Positions 1 through 6,091 of a stretch of DNA of 7,095 nucleotides are shown one piece after another (within the stretch, counting starts at the first letter, position 1; each line of letters starts with the position of its first letter). Source of the DNA: CAYHZL01 sp964361075 (GTDB lineage: Bacteria; Bacteroidota; Ignavibacteria; UBA10030; UBA8401); assembly GCA_964361075.1 (NCBI GenBank), contig CAYHZL010000182.1, positions 1 through 7,095 on the forward strand. The letters run 5' to 3'. Position numbers and translations under genes: made by a program. The notes beneath the pieces were generated by a model. That model had not been told where the DNA came from and did not search any database. It saw only the letters and a list, made by a program, of their open reading frames with translations.

Positions 1-2129
1 GTAATATTATTTGAAATGCTTATATCACCGCTCATTGTAACATTACTTCTTATTTCTCCTTCTTGGTATGTTATAACTGTTTGTGCTTTGGGAATTGAAA
101 TTCCGGATGTATTATAGGCAACAACAACGTAACTGTAAGTTCCAATCAGATAAGTTTCATCTGTCCAACTTATTACGTTTGCACCAACAGTAGCTACAAT
201 AGAATATCCAGTCAATGTGCCATCCCAAGTACCACCGCCAGACTTTCGATAAATTTTGAAACCCTGTTCTTGATTTTGAACAGGGTAATAGGAGAAAGTG
301 CTACTACTTCCCTCTCTTTGATATTGAAGTGAGCCAGGACAAGTATTATCATTCCAGTTAAGAGATCGCAAAGAAGAATTTATATTTAAAACTGTTGGTG
401 TTGCAGATCGAGCGCTTCCTGTTTGCTGAATCATGGAAGAATAAAGTGAATTGATTGATGCTGTAATATCGCTACTTAGCCCAGAAAGAATTCCGTTTTT
501 AAATTTCTCAACTCTTGTGGAGCCAGATGATTCGTGATTATAATGTAATCCATCCATGATAAAACTACCTGAAAGATTCACATCATCATTGTCGCCTTGG
601 TAACCAGGCGCACGAAGTGTTACATTATCATAAAGGCTGTAAATAAAACAAGCCACCGCACCTTCCACTTTAGTATTATCCCTGCTGTATCCCGGAGTAA
701 TCCATGACTGCAAATAATCAAGAAACTCATAATTTCCATCACCAGAACTCCTCGTTTCATGTTCTAATAATGATGGAAGTTCAGTTGAATACCAATAATC
801 ATGGCATGCAGCATTGTAATACTCAGCCCATCCTTCGGTCCAAGCTACATTTTCGGTCGTTTCAAGTTCAAACCAGTGTCCGTTGGGCGTAGCATCGGTT
901 TGTTGATATCCTACCTTGTCATATTCTATGAAGTGACCATATTCATGGTAAGCAACCCAAGTCCCAGCAACTTGATTAAAAAGAATGTGAGCAACGCTTG
1001 TATTTACTACTCCGTCATTACCAGTGCTAAACCATGAACTACTAGCGTTTGTTCTGATGTAAAAGCGAATGCCATGCGGTGCAAAGCCCAATTGATTTTT
1101 GCAAAACTGCTCAGCTCTATAAATGTGTCGAAGTGCGCTTCCTTCATTTGCTTCTATTGTTGGATTTACTTCTCCAACAACATTATCAGTAAGCCCTGAA
1201 AGAGAAAATTTTTCAGTCCCATCTTGTGGTACAAATTGCGCACCATTTCCTCTGTCTCCATTGAATGTCGCCTCATTTGCGGCATTTCCATATAAGCGTA
1301 AAAATGATGCGTAATAATTTGCCGGTTGATCTGAATTGAAAATAAAACTGAAATAGAAATTACCATTCATATCTGTATCTGCCCAATCTACATGTTCCGT
1401 GTTGTTGCCATAGTATGGGGTATAACCCGTAGACGGATTATTATCGTAATCCCAATCAATATGAACTCTTGTTGCTGGTAGTCCTTTATTTACAGTTGAA
1501 AATGAATAGGCACTTGAAGATTGCTGATACCTAACTTGACCGTATATGTAAATGTATATTTGATATGTGCTTCCTACTTTTTCAACTTTGAAAAATGACT
1601 TGTTTCCGGTGCTTGCTATCGGTTTATAAACTGCCGTCATTTTAGGTTTATCCTTATCAATTATCTGCGGTAGTTTATTAAACAGTTCATTGGGTTTATC
1701 ACCTTGTTCAATAATTTCGCCGTTTTTGATTTGAAAATACAACGGAAATGTTTGATACGATGCGACTCTATCTTTTTTCGCATCGTCTGCCTTAAAACCC
1801 ATGCCAAGTTCTACAAAATGAAAGCCATCCTCCATTACATTCAGAGGCAAATTCATTTCTATCGTTTTTGAACGAACATGTTTACCAAGTATTTTGTCAT
1901 ACTTCTCATTTGAACTCTTAAGTTTTGAACTCGCATGAAACTCAAATGAAACGTTTCCATCTGCAATAGTTTCAACTTTAAGATGTATGTTTCCTTTCTT
2001 GTCTAATGCTGGAGTTGAAAGGTTAATCTCTTTTAATATGAAAGGAGACTTGACATCTTCTTGCGCGAAAACAAAATTAACCTTTATGATTGTTGCAGTT
2101 AAGAATAAAACGAAGATCAACTTTTTCAT
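1..2129 (-). CDS. Secreted zinc metallopeptidase (HEYGH gluzincin-like) with Fn3-like C-terminal part; C-terminus outside the window
   Basis: The frame is open from an ATG at 2129-2127 to the left edge, 709 codons without a stop; I read every codon. Residues 1-22 form a signal peptide (lysines, hydrophobic core, VFA before QED). Residues about 25-200 look like beta-rich prodomain or adhesion sequence. Around 225-260 there is a DWDYDNN stretch and a DTDMNGNF turn, as in transthyretin/carboxypeptidase-regulatory-like folds. The catalytic motif HEYGH is residues 395-399: two zinc-binding His and the general-base Glu. EGWAEY begins at E432, 32 residues later, and resembles the EGWSDF glutamate ligand of fungalysins (M36), so E432 is the inferred third zinc ligand. 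From about 580 to 690 the sequence looks fibronectin-III-like. AAGGA lies 9 nt before the ATG. It follows the lipoprotein gene by 26 bp, so co-transcription is likely. The exact peptidase family and substrate are unknown, and a C-terminal sorting domain could lie outside. Confidence 0.87.
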   Translation of the reverse strand, partial: MKKLIFVLFLTATIIKVNFVFAQEDVKSPFILKEINLSTPALDKKGNIHLKVETIADGNVSFEFHASSKLKSSNEKYDKILGKHVRSKTIEMNLPLNVMEDGFHFVELGMGFKADDAKKDRVASYQTFPLYFQIKNGEIIEQGDKPNELFNKLPQIIDKDKPKMTAVYKPIASTGNKSFFKVEKVGSTYQIYIYIYGQVRYQQSSSAYSFSTVNKGLPATRVHIDWDYDNNPSTGYTPYYGNNTEHVDWADTDMNGNFYFSFIFNSDQPANYYASFLRLYGNAANEATFNGDRGNGAQFVPQDGTEKFSLSGLTDNVVGEVNPTIEANEGSALRHIYRAEQFCKNQLGFAPHGIRFYIRTNASSSWFSTGNDGVVNTSVAHILFNQVAGTWVAYHEYGHFIEYDKVGYQQTDATPNGHWFELETTENVAWTEGWAEYYNAACHDYWYSTELPSLLEHETRSSGDGNYEFLDYLQSWITPGYSRDNTKVEGAVACFIYSLYDNVTLRAPGYQGDNDDVNLSGSFIMDGLHYNHESSGSTRVEKFKNGILSGLSSDITASINSLYSSMIQQTGSARSATPTVLNINSSLRSLNWNDNTCPGSLQYQREGSSSTFSYYPVQNQEQGFKIYRKSGGGTWDGTLTGYSIVATVGANVISWTDETYLIGTYSYVVVAYNTSGISIPKAQTVITYQEGEIRSNVTMSGDISISNNI

Positions 2130-2155
2130 GTGATTATTCCTTTTCATTATTTTTG

Positions 2156-2680
2156 TTATGGTTTTGGCAATGTAAAATATTGAAGCGGACCACCTGGTTC
2201 TATCCATTTAATTTTCTTTAACTCAGACGAATCAATAACATACATTTTTGCGCTATCGGCAATAAAAACAGAATCATAAGCCGCATTTACTGCTATGGCA
2301 TAATCTCCTGATTTAAAGAGCAATTTAAATTTCCATTCTTGCGTAAAAGGATTTCCTGCTAGAAACTTAGTATGAACACGAATTTCTGTATAACTTTTCA
2401 ACGTATCTTTATACGGAAATTCTAAAACTGTACGGAATCCCTCTCCGCCACCACCAAGGCTAATTGCCATCCAACCCGTTCCGGTAAATTTTGGATAACA
2501 GGTAACTTTTAGTGAGATCATAGTATCTTTCAACGCCGTTGGTGGAGAAGCAGTAATATCAAACTTGCGCTGTTCAAATGGATACTCTCCTGCATAAGTA
2601 TCTTGATTATTGGTTGAAGAATTTTTGCAAGATGAGAAATAACAAATTACAAAACATGTAAATAATGTTATTGTTTTCAT
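2156..2680 (-). CDS. Small lipoprotein of unknown function, 174 aa
   Basis: I do not recognise the family. The frame is open upstream to 2752, but I choose the ATG at 2680-2678. It is preceded by GGAGGT (2689-2684, spacing 3, slightly short), and only this start gives a proper export signal: MKTITLFTCFVICYFSSC, with Cys18 as the likely lipidated residue. The lipobox FSSC is looser than the E. coli consensus, as is common in Bacteroidota. After a short Asn/Ser-rich linker the mature part (about 150 aa) looks beta-rich. It has a glycine run (SLGGGGEG, about residues 76-83 of the chosen protein) and ends in YFTLPKP. There is no catalytic motif or second membrane segment. The residues after Cys are KNSS, not the acidic surface-export signal described in some Bacteroidota, so location in the periplasm-facing leaflet is as likely as the surface. 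The peptidase gene starts 26 bp downstream; an accessory or substrate-binding role is possible but is only inference from position. Confidence 0.75.
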   Translation of the reverse strand: MKTITLFTCFVICYFSSCKNSSTNNQDTYAGEYPFEQRKFDITASPPTALKDTMISLKVTCYPKFTGTGWMAISLGGGGEGFRTVLEFPYKDTLKSYTEIRVHTKFLAGNPFTQEWKFKLLFKSGDYAIAVNAAYDSVFIADSAKMYVIDSSELKKIKWIEPGGPLQYFTLPKP

Positions 2681-2683
2681 ACT

Positions 2684-2689
2684 ACCTCC
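2684..2689 (-). promoter_or_regulatory. Shine-Dalgarno GGAGGT that decides the lipoprotein start
   Basis: Read on the minus strand, GGAGGT is followed by AGT and then ATG. The 24-codon upstream extension of the frame has no comparable site and would bury the signal peptide. The site and the lipobox together support the start at 2680. Confidence 0.65.
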
Positions 2690-2749
2690 ATTTATTTTTG
2701 ATATCATTACATCATAATTTAAGTGAAAATATAGAAATAATTCTGCTCT

Positions 2750-2780
2750 CAAATGTTGTAGCTAAAAAAGTTAAATCCAA
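2750..2780 (-). promoter_or_regulatory. Candidate Bacteroidota-type promoter for the lipoprotein-peptidase operon
   Basis: On the minus strand, TTG (2780-2778) is followed after 20 nt by AACATTTG (2757-2750). This compares with the TTG-N17-23-TAnnTTTG pattern known from Flavobacterium and Bacteroides, with one mismatch in the downstream box. It would leave a leader of roughly 60 nt before the lipoprotein ATG. Such short motifs occur by chance in AT-rich DNA. Confidence 0.25.
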
Positions 2781-2914
2781 TTTTATAGGTAGGTAAAAAT
2801 ATTAAAAAATTTTACACTTTCCCATCACTTACACTCAAAACACCAGCACCCAAGTTTTTTACTTCGCCTTTCTCACTTGAAACTCTCATGCTCATGCTTT
2901 TTGCTCAACCTTCT

Positions 2915-3138
2915 GAGTCTTAGACTCGGTTCTTCAAGTCCCATCCTACACCACCCGAGCTCAAAACTCCACAGCCTGTGTTCTGAACACCACCACCCGA
3001 GATCTGAACTTCACAACCCGTACTTTGAACACCAACACTTGTATTCAGAACACGACAGTCCGTGTTCCATCTTCCGTCGTTCGAGTTCAGAACTCGGATA
3101 CATGCAGTTCCGAACTCGAACATTGGAGTTAAAAGCAC
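2915..3138. repeat. Array of degenerate 13-bp palindromes with a 21-bp period
   Basis: Each unit is a 13-bp odd palindrome of form G-N-GTTC-W-GAAC-N-C plus an 8-bp linker near CACMACCC. Centres fall at 2921, (2942, decayed), 2963, 2984, 3005, 3026, 3047, 3068, 3089, then 3111 and 3132. All steps are exactly 21 bp except one of 22. Perfect palindromes are GAGTCTTAGACTC (2915-2927), GTGTTCTGAACAC (2978-2990) and GAGTTCAGAACTC (3083-3095). The linker CACCACCC occurs identically at 2949-2956 and 2991-2998. In translation the 21 bp give heptapeptide repeats on both strands, which is why long shadow frames appear here. It could be a multi-site protein-binding array, a decayed dispersed tandem repeat, or (less likely) a coding heptad repeat. 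Confidence 0.9.
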
Positions 3139-3150
3139 GAAAAGCCGTGC
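3135..3150. repeat. Small hairpin at the end of the palindrome array
   Basis: GCACG (3135-3139) and CGTGC (3146-3150) form a perfect 5-bp inverted repeat around AAAAGC. It overlaps the last array unit and may be part of the same repeat history. Confidence 0.5.
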
Positions 3151-3185
3151 TTTCTATTACTAAGCAGAGAAAAAAATCTATAAAA

Positions 3186-3240
3186 TTAGATTAGATTAGA
3201 TTAGATTAGATTAGATTAGATTAGATTAGATTAGATTAGA
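3186..3240. repeat. Pentanucleotide microsatellite, eleven perfect TTAGA copies
   Basis: Eleven uninterrupted TTAGA units fill 3186-3240, with an extra A just before. The absence of any mismatch suggests recent slipped-strand expansion. It is non-coding, about 405 bp upstream of the candidate operon promoter and 48 bp past the palindrome array. Because the unit is five bases, copy changes would shift the helical phase of flanking sites; a regulatory effect is only inference. Confidence 0.97.
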
Positions 3241-3393
3241 ACAATTGTAAATCAATTACTTGTTTCCACCACACAACTCCGTTTCTGTAATTGCTCCCGC
3301 TAATTTAATCTGGCGGTATTTTAACAAAAGGTAATTTTAAAGTCAAGCAGTATTTTATCTCGTTCCCAACGTCTCGTTGGGAACGCATACTTC

Positions 3394-3408
3394 GTAAGCA
3401 CAGCTTAC
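3394..3408. repeat. Hairpin inside the element (GTAAGC/GCTTAC)
   Basis: GTAAGC (3394-3399) and GCTTAC (3403-3408) form a perfect 6-bp stem around the loop ACA. Confidence 0.6.
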
Positions 3409-3416
3409 AATGAATG

Positions 3417-3437
3417 ACCTCGCGCAAGCAGCGAGGT
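3417..3437. repeat. Hairpin inside the element (ACCTCGC/GCGAGGT)
   Basis: ACCTCGC (3417-3423) and GCGAGGT (3431-3437) form a perfect 7-bp stem with a 7-nt loop. Confidence 0.65.
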
Positions 3438-3441
3438 ATCT

Positions 3442-3512
3442 TCGTCATGCCCGAATGCTCTTATCGGACATCCATAGAATAGATTCCCGCTAAAAACTTG
3501 CGGGAATGACGA
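3442..3512. repeat. Three-way-junction-like repeat: outer stem enclosing two hairpins
   Basis: TCGTCAT (3442-3448) is complementary to ATGACGA (3506-3512). Within it lie ATGCCCGA/TCGGACAT (3447-3454 with 3464-3471, one mismatch) and the perfect ATTCCCGC/GCGGGAAT (3483-3490 with 3500-3507, loop of 9). The outer and inner stems share one or two bases, so they may compete. I recall similar CGTCATTCCCGC modules as common dispersed repeats in many bacterial genomes, not checked here. Confidence 0.6.
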
Positions 3513-3514
3513 CA

Positions 3515-3528
3515 CGCCGCAAGCGGCG
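3515..3528. repeat. GC-rich hairpin CGCCGC/GCGGCG
   Basis: CGCCGC (3515-3520) and GCGGCG (3523-3528) are perfectly complementary; a stable form is a 5-bp stem with loop CAAG. It is much more GC-rich than its surroundings. Confidence 0.6.
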
Positions 3529-3576
3529 GGGAATTTAACCCTGAGAGAAATTAAATTTGCCAATAAGCGGAGCGTT

Positions 3577-3610
3577 AAAAATAAACGTTCCCAAACTGAG
3601 TTTGGGAACG
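3577..3610 (-). terminator. Probable intrinsic terminator of the cyclase gene
   Basis: On the minus strand, 44 bp past the cyclase stop codon, a perfect 11-bp stem (CGTTCCCAAAC with GTTTGGGAACG, loop of 3) is followed by TTTATTTTT. The hairpin is also the right end of the repeat element, so a dispersed repeat appears to have been taken over as a terminator. Confidence 0.6.
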
Positions 3611-3653
3611 AGATGTAAAAATTTTTGCTCTACAAAAAAAAAGGAAGTAGTAT

Positions 3654-5813
3654 TTATTTTTTCGTCATCACAAATACACCGTTCCAATCATCCGGCGGCG
3701 GCGCATCCATAAACATCATCGAGCGTTGAATGTAAAGATTCGAAACAATATCATCGCGGCGAATTGAAAGTGCCTGTTGAAATTGTTCAATCGCTCCCTT
3801 CCACGCACGCTTCTTGTATGCTTCAAGCCCGTTGTGATAAGCCTCTAAAAATTTCTTCGTTGCATCGGTTTGCACTTCATCGGAAAGAGCAATCAATTCA
3901 TAAATACGAACCGGCTCTGTCTTTCCGAGTACAACGACTAAATCCATTTCTCGTGCAAGTATTTTCTCGCGCACCTTGTTGTATGTGTACCCACTCATTA
4001 ACAGACGCGTTCCATATTCTTTGTTCACGCCTTCAAGCCGCGAGGCGAGATTGACGGCATCACCGACAGCAGTATAATTCACACGCGCTTCAGCACCCAT
4101 GTTGCCGACCACTGCCATTCCTGTATTCAGCCCGATGCGTTGGTTCACAACCGGTCTGCCGAAATGAATCCACTTTGTATGCAGCGCGAGAAGTTGTTTC
4201 TGCATTCGCAGCGCCGCAGCACAGGCAAGATATGCGTGTTCCTTTTCATCAAGCGGTGCATTCCAAAATGCCATAATTGCATCGCCGATGTACTTATCCA
4301 ATGTTCCTCGTTCTTCAAAAATAATATTTGTCATTTCTGTAAGATACGAGTTCAACATGCCGACAGTATTTTGTGGTCCCATTTTTTCAGCCATGCGCGT
4401 GAAGCCTTCGATGTCGGCAAACAAGGTAGTAATTTCACGCTCTTCTCCGCCGAGTTTTATTAACGATGGATTTGCAAGTAATTGTTCGACGACAGAAGCA
4501 TCAACATATTTTTGGAACATATTTTTTATTTGCGCTTTCTGTTTCCCTTCCGTTGCAGAGATGTACGTCATCGCGCCGGAATAACAGAAGAAGAGTGCGA
4601 CAAATGGTTCAACAAGACTGTACACTTCTCCGGTGTTTGCAAATGTTGTGTAAGCAAACCACACATAACCGGCGGCTAAAAAAAGTCCGATTGGCAAACT
4701 CCACCGTAAACGAAACACCGTTGATATAATGCCAACCAATAATGCGAGAATAGACAGCACAATGAGTTGGCTTTGTGTATTCGCATACTTAATAAATTTC
4801 CCCGACATAATCTGATCGTACACATTCGCATGGACATAACAGTTCGGAGAAATTTCTGCGATTGGTGTCGGATTATGATCGCCGATAGAGCGTGCAGTTG
4901 GACCAATAATAACAATCGCATTTTTGAACATTGCAAGCGCATTCACATCTTGACGATTAAATGCATCCAAAACTTCAAGAAACGAAATTTCCTTAAAAAT
5001 TTTATTTGCACCGGCATAGTCAATTTGTAAATAACCACTGGAAGAAAGAGGAATTTCCAACCCACCGGCAGCAGAAACAAGCAAACCATCTTCGCTTCGT
5101 TTTACAGAAACAGAACGCAGATCAATTTTCAATGCAGCAAATGCCAACGCCGCACCAAAAGTCGGATAGTAATCGCCGGCATATTCAACAAAGAAAGGAA
5201 CTGATCGAATAATTCCATCAATCGAATCAGGTTGCAGCAAAATATGTCCGACACCGGCAGCAAGCGACGCAAGCGAATCAAACGGACGTTCATCTATATA
5301 AGTTGCTTGCGGAAATGGGAACGCATCACTCCCGGGAATTGCGAGGCGATGAAGCGCGGTGTATGCTTCCTTATCAATTGCAGTTTTACCTTTTGCATCA
5401 GCGAAACGTTCGCTGGGAATAAACGGACCAATTGCATGATACACGTTCGGCGCATACGCAGAGAACTGCAGAAAGAGTGCGTTCTGTGCGAGCGAAACAC
5501 TATCCTGTTTTATCGTTGGAAAAATTGCGTCAACACCAATTACTGTTGCACCGCTGCTGGCAAGAATGGCAATGAGTGAGCCGAATTTATCGCGCGGGAT
5601 TGGATCGTCAAGTTCCTTAATAGTGTACTCATCAATTTTTACGACAACGACATTCGATGTGTGTGCCCGCTCTCCGCGGAAACGCATCATCGCATCATAC
5701 GCTTTTAACTCCAGCGATTTAAAGAAGGTGAGCTTGAAAAGAAACACCGTAAGCACAACAGAGCCGATTGCAAATGCTGTACCCATCAACACTTTGATAA
5801 CTTTTTTATTCAT
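3654..5813 (-). CDS. CHASE2-domain transmembrane class III adenylate cyclase, 719 aa
   Basis: It makes cAMP from ATP in the cytoplasm in response to an unknown signal sensed outside the inner membrane. Order: TM1 (about 7-26), extracytoplasmic CHASE2 (about 30-340, with VVVVKIDEYTIKEL near 55-68), three closely spaced TM helices (about 349-367, 371-389, 398-417), a short linker, the cyclase domain (about 455-640) and a helical tail (about 655-695) that looks TPR-like. The catalytic set is complete: metal ligands D467 (LFADIEGFT) and D511 (DKYIGDAIMAFW), adenine-selecting K507 and T581, transition-state N588 and R592 (YTAVGDAVNLASRLE). Lys with Thr is the class IIIb pattern, as in the bicarbonate-responsive cyanobacterial CyaC, and argues for ATP over GTP. 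The ATG at 5813 has AAGG 7 nt upstream. Length and order are normal for CHASE2 cyclases. It appears monocistronic, with a terminator on each side. Confidence 0.96.
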   Translation of the reverse strand: MNKKVIKVLMGTAFAIGSVVLTVFLFKLTFFKSLELKAYDAMMRFRGERAHTSNVVVVKIDEYTIKELDDPIPRDKFGSLIAILASSGATVIGVDAIFPTIKQDSVSLAQNALFLQFSAYAPNVYHAIGPFIPSERFADAKGKTAIDKEAYTALHRLAIPGSDAFPFPQATYIDERPFDSLASLAAGVGHILLQPDSIDGIIRSVPFFVEYAGDYYPTFGAALAFAALKIDLRSVSVKRSEDGLLVSAAGGLEIPLSSSGYLQIDYAGANKIFKEISFLEVLDAFNRQDVNALAMFKNAIVIIGPTARSIGDHNPTPIAEISPNCYVHANVYDQIMSGKFIKYANTQSQLIVLSILALLVGIISTVFRLRWSLPIGLFLAAGYVWFAYTTFANTGEVYSLVEPFVALFFCYSGAMTYISATEGKQKAQIKNMFQKYVDASVVEQLLANPSLIKLGGEEREITTLFADIEGFTRMAEKMGPQNTVGMLNSYLTEMTNIIFEERGTLDKYIGDAIMAFWNAPLDEKEHAYLACAAALRMQKQLLALHTKWIHFGRPVVNQRIGLNTGMAVVGNMGAEARVNYTAVGDAVNLASRLEGVNKEYGTRLLMSGYTYNKVREKILAREMDLVVVLGKTEPVRIYELIALSDEVQTDATKKFLEAYHNGLEAYKKRAWKGAIEQFQQALSIRRDDIVSNLYIQRSMMFMDAPPPDDWNGVFVMTKK

Positions 5814-5859
5814 AGCTGTACCTTATTGAAAGGAAAAATGGATAAAGAAATTCTTGATG

Positions 5860-5888
5860 AATGTAACAAAATGTTTAAACCAATGCAA
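5860..5888 (-). promoter_or_regulatory. Candidate promoter for the cyclase
   Basis: On the minus strand, TTGCAT (5888-5883), a 17-nt spacer and TACATT (5865-5860) lie 47 bp before the cyclase ATG. Each box matches the sigma-70 consensus at four of six positions and the spacing is ideal. Confidence 0.3.
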
Positions 5889-5935
5889 AAAAAGAAATTA
5901 CGTAACTACTACTCAGCATATCGTACTAAAACAAA

Positions 5936-6015
5936 AAACCTTGAAGGTCTTTACAAATTGATTGTTCGATACTTCAAGGTGTCGCGATTTTTTTTACAAA
6001 AGACCTTCAAGGTTT
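5936..6015. repeat. 17-bp perfect inverted repeat built from ACCTTSAAGGT palindromes
   Basis: AAACCTTGAAGGTCTTT (5936-5952) is the exact reverse complement of 5999-6015, with 46 nt between. Each arm contains an 11-bp odd palindrome, ACCTTGAAGGT or ACCTTCAAGGT, and a third, partial copy (CTTCAAGGT) lies at 5972-5980. On the minus strand the second arm runs into TTTTTTG, and on the plus strand the pairing of 5938-5946 with 5972-5980 is followed by eight T (5988-5995), so either fold could end transcription. The same core reappears at the right edge of the window. Confidence 0.8.
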
Positions 6016-6025
6016 CATACACTGG

Positions 6026-6072
6026 AAAAAAAAATCCATGCACACATTGTTGTGTATGCATGGAAATTTTTT
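6026..6072 (-). terminator. Intrinsic terminator of the HU gene, probably bidirectional
   Basis: CCATGCA (6036-6042) pairs with TGCATGG (6057-6063); CACA pairs with TGTG above a 2-nt bulge, loop TTGT. On the minus strand the stem is followed by T9 (complement of 6026-6034), about 28 nt after the HU stop. On the plus strand it is followed by AATTTTTT (6065-6072), so it can also stop transcription coming the other way. Confidence 0.8.
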
Positions 6073-6091
6073 ATCTTTCGCAGTACCGCTT

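Larger units (their letters stand above)
3357..3614. mobile_element. REP/BIME- or MITE-like non-coding element with 13-bp terminal inverted repeats
   Basis: ATCTCGTTCCCAA (3357-3369) is the exact reverse complement of TTGGGAACGAGAT (3602-3614). Each end is itself a hairpin: a 10-bp perfect stem at 3361-3385 (loop GTCTC) and an 11-bp perfect stem at 3586-3610 (loop TGA). The AGAT/ATCT flank is on the outer side at both ends, so the element consists of two REP-like palindromes in opposite orientation, as in bacterial interspersed mosaic elements. Inside are further hairpins at 3394-3408, 3417-3437, 3447-3471, 3483-3507 and 3515-3528. There is no transposase, so any mobility would depend on enzymes encoded elsewhere. 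No clear target duplication is visible. Confidence 0.6.
2681..3653. other. Gene-free, repeat-rich interval between the cyclase and the lipoprotein operon
   Basis: Nearly 1 kb without a convincing gene. It lies downstream of the cyclase and upstream of the lipoprotein, both on the minus strand. It contains a promoter candidate, a 21-bp-period palindrome array (2915-3138), a TTAGA tract (3186-3240) and a hairpin-rich element (3357-3614). Positions 2781-2914 and 3241-3356 are AT-rich and show nothing I can name. The open frames in the array have TTG or GTG starts without good ribosome sites and are explained by the repeat period being a multiple of three. Confidence 0.8.

Noticed and set aside
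1123..1366. Short frames on both strands within the peptidase gene
   Set aside because: They lie inside the continuous peptidase frame (or antisense to it), have no domains and are ordinary shadows.
2681..2752. N-terminal extension of the lipoprotein
   Set aside because: The added 24 residues would bury the signal peptide, and the GGAGGT site sits at the internal ATG instead.
2920..3138. 72-codon minus-strand frame (VLNTS/VQSTG-like heptads)
   Set aside because: GTG start, no ribosome site and the same 21-bp repeat explanation. I treat the region as a DNA repeat, not a gene.
2915..3138. CRISPR array
   Set aside because: The period is only 21 bp, the linkers are repeated rather than unique, the palindromes drift between copies, and there are no cas genes.
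2877..3194. 105-codon plus-strand frame with heptapeptide repeats
   Set aside because: It starts at TTG without a convincing ribosome site. Its heptad pattern is fully explained by the 21-bp DNA repeat, which also keeps the opposite strand open.
3186..3240. Coding or telomere-like role for the TTAGA tract
   Set aside because: No gene reads through it, and a single internal tract in a bacterial-type gene context is better explained as a microsatellite.
3764..5829. Numerous frames antisense to or out of phase with the cyclase
   Set aside because: The cyclase frame has full-length domain and catalytic support; the others show only rare-residue-rich sequences without motifs.
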